Of a stretch of DNA of 64,000 nucleotides, positions 56,866 to 64,000 are shown piece after piece. A program made the translations under genes and the position numbers. The notes beneath the pieces were generated by a model. It was not told the origin of the DNA and did no database searches. It saw only the letters and a program-made list of their open reading frames with translations. This DNA comes from Bordetella genomosp. 9 (lineage in GTDB: Bacteria; Pseudomonadota; Gammaproteobacteria; Burkholderiales; Burkholderiaceae_B): assembly GCF_002261425.1 (NCBI RefSeq), contig NZ_NEVJ01000002.1:372001-436000 (forward strand), written 5' to 3'. Position 1 is the first letter of the stretch; every line of letters starts with the position of its first letter.

Positions 56866-57321
56866 TCAGCTGGCGGCCTTGGCGCCGATGGCATGGCTGT
56901 GCGGGGATTCCCCCTGGGCCACGTAGGCCCGCCAGCGCTGCCTTGCCGCGGGACGGTCGTCGCCGTCGGCGGACACGATCTCCAGTATGCGCGCAAACGC
57001 CTGGTAGCCAGGCGGGCAATCGTCGTCCAGGTTCAGCAGCCAGGGCGCCGGCCGGTCGGCCGCGGCGGGCGTCGCCGCCGCCGAGGGGTCGGCCGCGGTC
57101 AGCACCACCGGCGTGTCCGCGGCCAGCGGATCGGTCGCCAGCACGTGCGGGACGAAGGAAATATCGTCGAACGCCCACAGCATGCGGTCGAAGGCGTTCA
57201 GCCGCACCGGGTCCGCGCAATACACCACCAGCGGCTGTCCGGCCAGGTATTGCTTGCGCGCCACCTGGCAGGCGGTGCGCAGCCGGTCAGGGGCGCCGAA
57301 GGCGAAATCGATGCGGGCCAT
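56866..57321 (-). CDS. holC: DNA polymerase III subunit chi
   Basis: A clamp-loader accessory that links the replisome to SSB. 151 residues. RIDFAFGAPDRLRTACQVARKQYLAGQPLVVYC near the start (seen as RIDFAFGAPDR), FDRMLWAFDDISFVPH and LLNLDDDCPPGYQAFARILEIVS (seen as LLNLDDDCPPG) fit the HolC pattern. An Ala/Pro-rich insert lies at about 70-90. pepA-holC is a conserved order, here on the minus strand with 22 bp between. Confidence 0.93.
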   Translation of the reverse strand: MARIDFAFGAPDRLRTACQVARKQYLAGQPLVVYCADPVRLNAFDRMLWAFDDISFVPHVLATDPLAADTPVVLTAADPSAAATPAAADRPAPWLLNLDDDCPPGYQAFARILEIVSADGDDRPAARQRWRAYVAQGESPHSHAIGAKAAS

Positions 57322-57343
57322 GATGGTGCGGCGTGGGGCTCGA

Positions 57344-58861
57344 TCAGAGCTGGTTCAGCAGGTATTGCATCAGCAGGGGCACCGGACGGGCCGTGGAGCC
57401 CTTTTCCTTGCCGCCGCGCCAGGCCGTGCCGGCGATGTCCAGATGCGCCCAGGGGTAGGCCTTGGCATAGCGCGACAGGAAGCAGGCGGCCGTGACGGCG
57501 CCGGCCGGCGGGCCCCCGATGTTCGCCATGTCGGCGAAATTGGACTTCAGCTGTTCCTGGTAGGCGTCGTCCAGCGGCATGCGCCACGCGGTATCCAGCG
57601 ATTCCCGGCCGGCGCGCAGCAGGGCGTCCGCCAGGGCGTCGTTCTTGGAGAACAGGCCGCTGTTGACGCTGCCCAGCGCGACCACGCAGGCGCCCGTCAG
57701 GGTGGCGATGTCCACGACCGCGGCCGGCTTGAAGCGTTCGGCGTAGGTCAGGGCGTCGCACAGGATCAGGCGGCCTTCGGCGTCGGTGTTCAGAATTTCG
57801 ATGGTCTGTCCCGACATGCTGGTGACCACGTCGCCCGGCTTGTTGGCCTTGCCGCTCGGCATGTTCTCGCAGGTGGGGATCAGCCCGACCACGTCCAGCG
57901 GCAGCTGCAGTTCGGCCAGGGCGCGGAAGGCGCCCAGCACGCTGGCGGCGCCGCACATGTCGAATTTCATCTCGTCCATCGTGGCGGCGGGCTTGATGGA
58001 AATGCCGCCCGAGTCGAAGGTGATGCCCTTGCCGACCAGGACGATGGGGCCGGCATTGCCGTCCTTGGCGGGCTTGCGCGCCGCCGGCTTGCCGGCGTGG
58101 CGCAGCACGATGAACCGCGGCGGTTCGTCGGAACCGCGCGCCACGGACAGGAACGCGCCCATGCCCAGGGCTTCGATCTGCTTGCGGTCCATGACCTGGG
58201 CTTTCACGGTCTTGTAGGCGCGCGCCAGCTTCTGGGCGGTTTCGCCCAGGTAGGTGGGCGTGCACAGGTTGCCCGGCATGTTGCCCAGCGTGCGCGCCAG
58301 CTCCATGCCGTTGGCGATGGCGCCGCCTTCGCGCAGGCCGGCCTGGACCTGCGTGGCGTCGCCGCGTTCGATGCAGTGGACGACCTTGCGCAGCTTGGGC
58401 CGGGCGTCGCGATCGGGCTTGCCCAGGCTTTCGTCGTAGTGATAGGTGGCGTTGCCCGCGCCGATCGCGGCCAGGCGCGCGCGGGCGCGGATGGGCGTGC
58501 CTTCCAGCGGCACGGAAACCAGGGTCGAGGCGCCTTCGGTCAGCTGCGCGCCGACGCAATAGGCGGCGAAAGCCTGTTCCGCGGCCGCGTGGGCGCGCGC
58601 CGAATATTCGTCCTGCTTGCCCAGGCCCACGAGGACGACGCGCTGCGCGGCGACGCCCGGGAGGGAACGCAGGACCAGCGTGCTGCCCTGGCGGCCGCGG
58701 AATTCCGTTTTGACCACCGTGCGCAGCGCGCCGTTGCTGGCGCGATCGACCAGGTCCGCCGCGGCGGTCAGCACGCCTTCGGCGAAGACGCCGACCGCCA
58801 GGGCGGCCGTCTTGACCTGGTGCAGGGAGGCGGTGCTGTGTGTGCTAAATTCCAGTGACAT
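57344..58861 (-). CDS. pepA: Leucyl aminopeptidase PepA
   Basis: An M17 dizinc aminopeptidase, 505 residues, cytosolic hexamer. VGKGITFDSGGISIKPAATMDEMKFDM (seen as GITFDSGGISIKP) and the signature NTDAEGRLILCDAL are intact, with Lys, Asp and Glu metal ligands. WRMPLDDAYQEQLKSNFADM and DIAGTAW close the active site. Divergent from lptF with a 56-bp spacer, the arrangement seen in E. coli. Confidence 0.97.
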   Translation of the reverse strand: MSLEFSTHSTASLHQVKTAALAVGVFAEGVLTAAADLVDRASNGALRTVVKTEFRGRQGSTLVLRSLPGVAAQRVVLVGLGKQDEYSARAHAAAEQAFAAYCVGAQLTEGASTLVSVPLEGTPIRARARLAAIGAGNATYHYDESLGKPDRDARPKLRKVVHCIERGDATQVQAGLREGGAIANGMELARTLGNMPGNLCTPTYLGETAQKLARAYKTVKAQVMDRKQIEALGMGAFLSVARGSDEPPRFIVLRHAGKPAARKPAKDGNAGPIVLVGKGITFDSGGISIKPAATMDEMKFDMCGAASVLGAFRALAELQLPLDVVGLIPTCENMPSGKANKPGDVVTSMSGQTIEILNTDAEGRLILCDALTYAERFKPAAVVDIATLTGACVVALGSVNSGLFSKNDALADALLRAGRESLDTAWRMPLDDAYQEQLKSNFADMANIGGPPAGAVTAACFLSRYAKAYPWAHLDIAGTAWRGGKEKGSTARPVPLLMQYLLNQL

Positions 58862-58917
58862 TGAAGGCGTTCCCTTGTGCGTCGATAATAGTCAGCGATT
58901 ATCCCGCATATTCTCCC

Positions 58918-60057
58918 ATGTCCCTATTCAAGCGATCTGTCGTCAGCGAGATCACGAGTCACGCCGGCGTTGTGTTTTCCACCCTGGTGGTGGTGTGGCT
59001 CAGCGTCCTGCTGGTCCGCCTGCTGGGCGACGCCGCCAGCGGCAACATCGGCCCGGACGTGGTGCTGGGCCTGGCGGCCTTCTCCACGATCACCGCGCTG
59101 CCGACCATCATGTCCGTGGCGCTGTTCATCGCCGTGCTGACCACGGTGACGCGGAATTATCGTGAATCCGAAATGGTGGTCTGGTTCGCCAGCGGCCTGT
59201 CGTTGGCCGACTGGCTGCGGCCCGTCATGCGCGTGGCCGTGCCGGTCGCGGTCATGGTGGCGGTGCTGACCCTGGCCGCTTCGCCCTGGGCCTATCGCCA
59301 GATCGGCGAATATCGCGAGCGTTTCGAGCAGCGTTCCGATCTGTCCAAGGTCACCGCCGGGCAGTTCGGCGAATCGCAGGACGGCGCGCGCGTCTTCTTC
59401 GCCGAAGAGCCCGTCAACAAGGGCGACGAACTGGGCCACGTGTTCGCGCGCGTCATCGATCCCGAATGGCTCAGCGTGCTGACCGCGTCCAGCGCGCGCA
59501 CCGAAAACATGCCCAACGGCGACCGCTTCCTGGTGCTGGGGGCGGGCCACCGCTACGACCTGAAGCCGGGTTCGGCGGAATTCCGCATGTCGACGTTCGA
59601 CCACTACGGCGTGCGGCTGGAAAGCAAATCCACCGAGGATCCCGCCACCGAGGCGCGCGCCGCGGCCGAGCGATCCAGCAAGGCGCGCAGCACCCTGCAA
59701 CTGATGGAAGACAACACCATCAACGCCTGGTCCCAGGTCATGTGGCGGATCTCCATGCCCCTGGCCGCCCTGATCCTGGCCATCATGGCCATCCCGCTGG
59801 GCGCCGTGAATCCGCGCCTGGGCCGGTCCGGCGACCTGCTGATCGCGGGCCTGGTGGCGCTGCTGTACATGAACCTGATCAACCTGTTCCGCGCCTGGAT
59901 CGGCGACGGCCGTATTCCTTTCGGCCTGGGCTGGTGGCCGGTCCATGCGGCGGTGCTGGCCTTTGCCGCGTATCTCTTCATGCGGCGGCTACGGGTCAAG
60001 GCGCCCAAGAATACCGGCGGGCCCAGGCCCCCGGCGCCGGACGCCGCGACGACCTGA
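58918..60057 (+). CDS. lptF: LPS export permease LptF
   Basis: An inner-membrane permease of the LptB2FG complex that extracts LPS. 379 residues. Six helices flank a periplasmic beta-jellyroll, with MSVALFIAVLTTVTRNYRESEMVVWFASGLSLADWLRP (seen as RESEMVVWFASG) and GDRFLVLGAGHRYDLKPG, and the late helices LAALILAIMAIPLGAVNPRLG and LINLFRAW. The ATG at 58918 (MSLFKRSVVSEI) is the conserved start. The partner lptG, which usually follows directly, is not here; mmsA comes next. Confidence 0.94.
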   Translation: MSLFKRSVVSEITSHAGVVFSTLVVVWLSVLLVRLLGDAASGNIGPDVVLGLAAFSTITALPTIMSVALFIAVLTTVTRNYRESEMVVWFASGLSLADWLRPVMRVAVPVAVMVAVLTLAASPWAYRQIGEYRERFEQRSDLSKVTAGQFGESQDGARVFFAEEPVNKGDELGHVFARVIDPEWLSVLTASSARTENMPNGDRFLVLGAGHRYDLKPGSAEFRMSTFDHYGVRLESKSTEDPATEARAAAERSSKARSTLQLMEDNTINAWSQVMWRISMPLAALILAIMAIPLGAVNPRLGRSGDLLIAGLVALLYMNLINLFRAWIGDGRIPFGLGWWPVHAAVLAFAAYLFMRRLRVKAPKNTGGPRPPAPDAATT

Positions 60058-60184
60058 TCGTTCGCCGGTTTCCACCTTGCTCCTCGTTGGGTCCGCCTCT
60101 ACACTGGCCGGACAACGGCCGGGTCCGTCGCAACCCTGACGGACACCGGCACCCACGATTCCCACAAGGAAACAGGAGGAGACC

Positions 60185-61678
60185 ATGTCCGAAGCCCCGC
60201 GTATTCCGCTGCTGATCGGCGGCGAACGCATCCAGTCGCGCGCCACCGAGTGGCGCGACGTCATCAACCCGGCGACGCAGGAAGTCGTCGCCCGAGTGCC
60301 GTACGCCACCCCCGAAGAACTGGACCGGGCCGTCGCCAACGCCCGCGAAGCCTACAAGAGCTGGCGCAACAGCGGGCAGGCCACGCGCATGCGCGTCATG
60401 CTGAAACTTCAGCAGTTGATGCGCGAGAACACCGGCAAGCTCGCCGAGCTGATCACCCGTGAGCACGGCAAGACCCTGCCCGACGCGGAAGGCGAGGTCG
60501 GCCGCGGCCTGGAGGTGGTCGAACACGCCTGCTCCATCGCCAACCTGCAGTTGGGCGAATACGCGGAAAACGCCGCGTCCGGCATCGACGTGTACACGCT
60601 GATCCAGCCGCTGGGGGTGTGCGCGGGCATCACGGCCTTCAATTTCCCGGTCATGCTGCCGTGCTTCATGTTTCCCATCGCCGTGGCCTGCGGCAATACT
60701 TTCGTGCTGAAGCCTTCCGAGCAGGATCCGTCGGCATCGCTGTACGTGGCGGAGCTGGCGCTGGAAGCCGGCCTGCCGCCGGGCGTGTTGAACGTCGTGC
60801 ATGGCGGTGCCGACATCGCCAATGCGCTGTGCGAGCATCGCGACGTCAAGGCGGTGTCGTTCATCGGTTCCACGCGCGTCGGCACCGAGATCTATCGCCG
60901 CGCGTCGGACGCGGGCAAGCGCTGCCAGGCGATGATGGGCGCCAAGAACCATTGCGTGATCCTGCCCGACGCGGATCCGGAAGTCGCCTTGAATCAATTG
61001 CTGGGCGCGGCCTTCGGCGCCGCCGGCCAGCGCTGCATGGCGACGTCGGTGGCGGTGTTCGTCGGCGCCTCGCGCGACTGGCTGCCCGAGTTCGTCGCCC
61101 GCGCCAGGCAGTTGAAGGTGAACGCCGGTACCGACCGCATGGCCGACCTGGGGCCGCTGGTGTCCCAGGCCGCCAAGTCGCGCGTCGAAGGACTGATCCA
61201 GCATGGCGTGGAAGAGGGCGCCGAACTCCTGCTGGATGGCCGCGGCATCACGGTGGCGGGCTTCGAACGGGGCAACTTCGTCGGGCCGACCGTGTTCGGC
61301 GGCGTGCGCGGCGACATGAAGATCTACACCGAGGAAATCTTCGGCCCGGTCCTGTGCGTCACCGGCGTCGACACCCTGGAGGACGCCGTCGAGTTCATCA
61401 ACGCCAATCCCAACGGCAACGGCGTGGCGCTGTTCACCCAGGATGGCGGGGCGGCGCGCTATTTCCAGAACAATATCGACGTCGGGCAGGTGGGGATCAA
61501 TATTCCCATCCCGGTGCCGGTCGCGTGGTTCAGCTTCACGGGCTCCCGCGGTTCCAAGTTGGGCGACCTGGGGCCGAACGGCAAGCAGGCGGTGCAGTTC
61601 TGGACCCAGACCAAGACCGTCACCGCGCGCTGGTCGGCGCATGGGCGGACGGTGAATACCACGATCACCATGCGGTGA
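60185..61678 (+). CDS. mmsA: CoA-acylating methylmalonate-semialdehyde dehydrogenase
   Basis: Valine and pyrimidine catabolism: methylmalonate or malonate semialdehyde to propionyl-CoA or acetyl-CoA with NAD. 497 residues. Catalytic Cys284 (AAGQRCMATSV), NAD-binding FIGSTRVGTEIY and the MMSDH-specific GAKNHCVILPDAD are present. AGGAGGAGACC precedes the ATG. No mmsB (3-hydroxyisobutyrate dehydrogenase) follows. A GGCCG/CGGCC inverted repeat lies in the lptF-mmsA gap (about 60105-60122). Confidence 0.96.
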   Translation: MSEAPRIPLLIGGERIQSRATEWRDVINPATQEVVARVPYATPEELDRAVANAREAYKSWRNSGQATRMRVMLKLQQLMRENTGKLAELITREHGKTLPDAEGEVGRGLEVVEHACSIANLQLGEYAENAASGIDVYTLIQPLGVCAGITAFNFPVMLPCFMFPIAVACGNTFVLKPSEQDPSASLYVAELALEAGLPPGVLNVVHGGADIANALCEHRDVKAVSFIGSTRVGTEIYRRASDAGKRCQAMMGAKNHCVILPDADPEVALNQLLGAAFGAAGQRCMATSVAVFVGASRDWLPEFVARARQLKVNAGTDRMADLGPLVSQAAKSRVEGLIQHGVEEGAELLLDGRGITVAGFERGNFVGPTVFGGVRGDMKIYTEEIFGPVLCVTGVDTLEDAVEFINANPNGNGVALFTQDGGAARYFQNNIDVGQVGINIPIPVPVAWFSFTGSRGSKLGDLGPNGKQAVQFWTQTKTVTARWSAHGRTVNTTITMR

Positions 61679-61834
61679 TACGCCGGGCGGCCGGGTGCGG
61701 CCAACGCTGTTCGCCACACCCGCGCCCGCGTCCTGCGGCTGACCTCGCTGGCACGCCCAGCGCCGCACTGGCGTCTACTCCCCCCAACCGCGCTATTCCT
61801 GGCCTGCCGCGCAGCGCCGGCAGCGGGTATTCAC

Positions 61835-61869
61835 TAGTTTTGGTTTAAAACTATAAAGTTTATAGTTTT
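61835..61869 (+). promoter_or_regulatory. Alternating AAAACTA half-sites before the peptide ABC operon
   Basis: Three copies of the heptamer AAAACTA alternate in orientation: TAGTTTT at 61835, AAAACTA at 61847, TAGTTTT at 61863. The last two extend to a perfect 10-bp inverted repeat (AAAACTATAA and TTATAGTTTT) separated by AGT. This AT-rich block sits in the 257-bp gap after mmsA, 67 bp before the permease start, in otherwise GC-rich DNA. It could be a multi-site operator or, read as RNA, a stem-loop closing mmsA. The rest of the gap shows no gene. Confidence 0.55.
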
Positions 61870-61935
61870 CGGCATCGATGGTGCGGAAGGCCGGCGTCGC
61901 GCGTGGCCGTACACCGCCTTGCTCAGGAGACGTCG

Positions 61936-62883
61936 GTGTCGGTCAGTTATCTCATCAAGCGACTGGGGACCAGCGTCTACACCTTGCTGATCGTGTCGTT
62001 GATCGTGTTCTGCGTGACGCAGGTGCTGCCGGGCGACGCGGCGGTGATGATGCTTGGCGAGAACGCGACCCCCCAGGCACTGGACGCGGTGCGCGAGCAA
62101 CTGGGCCTAAACACGCCGCTGTGGCATCAATACGGCCATTGGCTGTGGGGCGCGGTACGCGGCGATTTCGGCGTGTCCCTGCGGACGGGGCAGCCGATCG
62201 CGCAATTCATGTTCGAGGCCCTGGGGCGATCGCTCCTGCTGGCCGTGCTTTCCATCTGCTTCATGCTGTGCCTGGCGATTCCCCTGGGCATCGTGGCGGC
62301 GGTGCGGCGCGGCAGGTTGCCCGACCTGGTGGTCAGCGTGATTTCCTACGTCGGCGTGTCGGTGCCCGAGTTCGTCTCCGCCACCTTGCTCATCGTCATC
62401 TGCGCCGACATGCTGCAACTCTTGCCCGCGACCGGCTACACCCCGATCGGCGAGGATCCGTTCGGCTGGCTGCGTCACATGGTCCTGCCGGTGGTCACGG
62501 TATCGGTGATCCTGATCGCGCATGTATCGCGCATGGTGCGCTCCGAACTGGTCGACGTCCTGCATACCGACTATATCCGCGCCGCCCGGCTGAAGGGGCT
62601 GTCGCGCCGCACGGTATTGCTCAAGCACGGCCTGCGCAATGCCCTGCTGCCAACCATCACGATCGTTGCGCTCGATGTCGGCTATCTGCTCGGCGGCGTC
62701 ATCGTGGTCGAGGAAATCTTCGCCATTCCGGGGATCGGCCGGCAGATCGTGGTGGCCATCCAGACGCGTGACCTGCCGACCATCCAGGCGGGTGCGCTGA
62801 TCATGGCGGCGACCTACTGCATCGTGAACATGTTCGCCGACATCGCCTACGCCACGCTGGATAAAAGGATTCAGTATGAGTAA
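61936..62883 (+). CDS. Dipeptide/oligopeptide-type ABC permease (DppB-like)
   Basis: Inner-membrane permease of 315 residues. The start is GTG at 61936 (SVSYLIKRLGTS), set by AGGAGA 5 nt upstream; a longer in-frame form lacks such a site. The OppB/DppB hallmarks are FCVTQVLPGDAAVMMLGENAT, the EAA-loop DYIRAARLKGLSRRTVLLKHGLRNALLP (seen as AARLKGLSRRTVLLKHGLRN), and EEIFAIPGIGRQIVVAI. No binding-protein gene precedes it. The substrate may be peptides, nickel or other small compounds. Confidence 0.93.
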   Translation: MSVSYLIKRLGTSVYTLLIVSLIVFCVTQVLPGDAAVMMLGENATPQALDAVREQLGLNTPLWHQYGHWLWGAVRGDFGVSLRTGQPIAQFMFEALGRSLLLAVLSICFMLCLAIPLGIVAAVRRGRLPDLVVSVISYVGVSVPEFVSATLLIVICADMLQLLPATGYTPIGEDPFGWLRHMVLPVVTVSVILIAHVSRMVRSELVDVLHTDYIRAARLKGLSRRTVLLKHGLRNALLPTITIVALDVGYLLGGVIVVEEIFAIPGIGRQIVVAIQTRDLPTIQAGALIMAATYCIVNMFADIAYATLDKRIQYE

Positions 62884-63772
62884 TCCGTCGAATGCGGCGC
62901 CCGGGGTCGCGCCCGGCACGGCTGCCGTCGTACCGCCGCGTCTGGGGGCGAACACCTTCTTCTCGCGCCTGATGCGTTCGCCCCAGGGCGTGCTTGGCGT
63001 GATCCTGGTTTCCGCCATCCTGGTGCTGGTCGTCCTGGGGCCGTGGCTGGCGCCCCACTCGCCGGAGGCGATGTCTCCGCTGGCGCGCTACAAGGGGCCC
63101 AGCGCCGCGCACTGGTTCGGAACGGACCAGTATGGCCGGGACATCCTGAGCCGGATCCTCTACGGCGCGCGCGCCACGGTTCTGCTGGCGGTGCTCGCGA
63201 CCTTGATGGGCACGGCGCTGGGCGCGGTGATAGGCACGACCACGGCCTATATCGGCGGCAAGTTCGATGAATTCGCGATGCGGACCGTGGACGCGATTCT
63301 TTCCATCCCCAGCCTGCTGTTCGCCTTGCTGATCGTGAACCTGATGGGCAAGAGCACCTTGAACGCGGTGCTGGCGATCGGCATTGCCTTCACGCCCAGC
63401 ATGGCGCGCATCACGCGCTCGGTCGCGCTGGCGGTGAGAAAGCAGGATTTCGTGAACGCCGCGATCGCGCGCGGCGAAAGCAATGCCTACGTCATCCTGC
63501 GCGAAATGCTGCCCAACGTGATCGCCCCGGTCATCGTGGAATTCACGATACGCGTGGCGTTCGCGGTGATGCTGTTCGCGACGCTCAGCTTTCTCGGTCT
63601 GGGCGCCCAGCCCCCCGCGTCGGAGTGGGGGCTGATGGCGGCCGAGGCACGGCGGTTCATGCATCAGAGCGTCTGGATCATCCTGTGGCCCAGCCTGGCC
63701 GTGGCGCTGGTCGCCATCGGCTTCAACCTGCTCGGCGACGGCCTCCGCGACGCGCTGAATCCCAGGACCTGA
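62876..63772 (+). CDS. Dipeptide/oligopeptide-type ABC permease (DppC-like)
   Basis: The second permease, 298 residues, overlapping the first by 8 bp. WFGTDQYGRDILSRILYGARATVLLA is the DppC/OppC signature (seen as GTDQYGRDILSRILYGAR), and the coupling loop is AIARGESNAYVILREMLPNVIAPVIVE (seen as ARGESNAYVILREMLPN). SFLGLGAQPPASEWGLM near the C-terminus is conserved. It pairs with the upstream permease. Confidence 0.94.
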   Translation: MSNPSNAAPGVAPGTAAVVPPRLGANTFFSRLMRSPQGVLGVILVSAILVLVVLGPWLAPHSPEAMSPLARYKGPSAAHWFGTDQYGRDILSRILYGARATVLLAVLATLMGTALGAVIGTTTAYIGGKFDEFAMRTVDAILSIPSLLFALLIVNLMGKSTLNAVLAIGIAFTPSMARITRSVALAVRKQDFVNAAIARGESNAYVILREMLPNVIAPVIVEFTIRVAFAVMLFATLSFLGLGAQPPASEWGLMAAEARRFMHQSVWIILWPSLAVALVAIGFNLLGDGLRDALNPRT

Positions 63773-63779
63773 ACGAGAC

Positions 63780-64000
63780 ATGGATACCGTGCTGAACATC
63801 CGGGACTACAGCCTGGAGTATGCGACCCCGCAAGGACCTTTCCATGCCCTGAGCCACATCGACCTGGATATCGCCGCCGGGCAGGTGCTCGGGCTGGTCG
63901 GTGAGTCCGGCTCGGGCAAGACGTCGATCGCCTGGTCCGTCATGCGGTATCTGCCGCGCAACGCGACGGTGACCCATGGCACGATCCTGCTGGGCCAGGA
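63780..64000 (+). CDS. ABC transporter ATPase (DppD/DppF-like), cut by window end
   Basis: The first 73 codons of an ATPase. Starts MDTVLNIRDYSLEYATPQG, with Walker A GESGSGKTSIAW near residue 41. The ABC signature and Walker B lie beyond the right edge. It follows the DppC-like gene by 7 bp and completes the usual permease-permease-ATPase order. Confidence 0.92.
   Translation, partial: MDTVLNIRDYSLEYATPQGPFHALSHIDLDIAAGQVLGLVGESGSGKTSIAWSVMRYLPRNATVTHGTILLGQ

Noticed and set aside
1..64000. Search for CRISPR, tRNA, rRNA, insertion sequences, prophage or a clustered defence system
   Set aside because: No repeat-spacer pattern, no tRNA-like cloverleaf with a CCA end, no transposase or integrase motif, and no nuclease/helicase cluster was recognised by eye. 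A profile search could still find weak cases.

Overview
The window is about 66% G+C. It reads as chromosomal DNA of a betaproteobacterium of the Bordetella/Achromobacter type (Alcaligenaceae). The basis is gene content and order: divergent rne/rluC, yceD-rpmF-plsX-fabH-fabD-fabG-acpP-fabF running into rpoE-rseA-rseB-degP-lepA-lepB-rnc-era-recO, trpB-trpA-accD, a PagL-type lipid A deacylase, an intracellular PHB depolymerase and a liv-type ABC operon. Genus-level placement is inference. I see no tRNA, rRNA, CRISPR array, insertion sequence or prophage.

Layout. 1-2247: aconitase AcnA (3' end outside the window) behind a promoter carrying an 18-bp palindrome. 2500-4591: a small accessory patch with a transporter remnant and a divergent XRE regulator/oxidoreductase pair of different codon style. 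4638-9358 (minus): livG-livF-binding protein-livH-livM. 9492-13441 (minus): endonuclease III, an RnfB-like ferredoxin, PHB depolymerase, ferredoxin reductase and 7Fe ferredoxin. 13624-22924: pncB, a RidA protein, a minus-strand M90 peptidase, relA, argE, trpB, trpA, accD. 23126-26353: PagL, then a DoxX/tautomerase/SDR operon with a divergent LysR regulator. 26472-33709: RNase E with a long leader, rluC, a HAD phosphatase, and msrP-msrQ. 33721-37264 (minus): a secreted S1 protease, AmiD, an RsmI-like methylase and Maf. 37272-43880: fatty-acid and phospholipid synthesis cluster. 43891-53314: sigma-E envelope-stress operon followed by the lepA-lepB-rnc-era-recO translation, secretion and RNA-processing run. 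53275-58861 (minus): a nucleotide-transporter-like MFS protein, an exported aldo/keto reductase, a YccA/BI-1 protein, a small acidic protein, HolC and PepA. 58918-64000: LptF, methylmalonate-semialdehyde dehydrogenase, then the start of a dipeptide/oligopeptide-type ABC operon behind a multi-half-site AT-rich operator.

The genes largely form ordinary housekeeping operons with tight spacing, often 1-8 bp overlaps. I did not find a convincing undescribed defence or mobile system. The most interesting signals are regulatory: the palindrome inside the acnA promoter spacer, alternating half-sites before the peptide ABC operon, and mutually exclusive hairpins in the rne leader. Next come protein oddities: a Walker A Lys-to-Arg change in LivF, Asp for Glu in PagL, a compact cysteine-free RecO overlapping a convergent gene, and a Tat-exported aldo/keto reductase.
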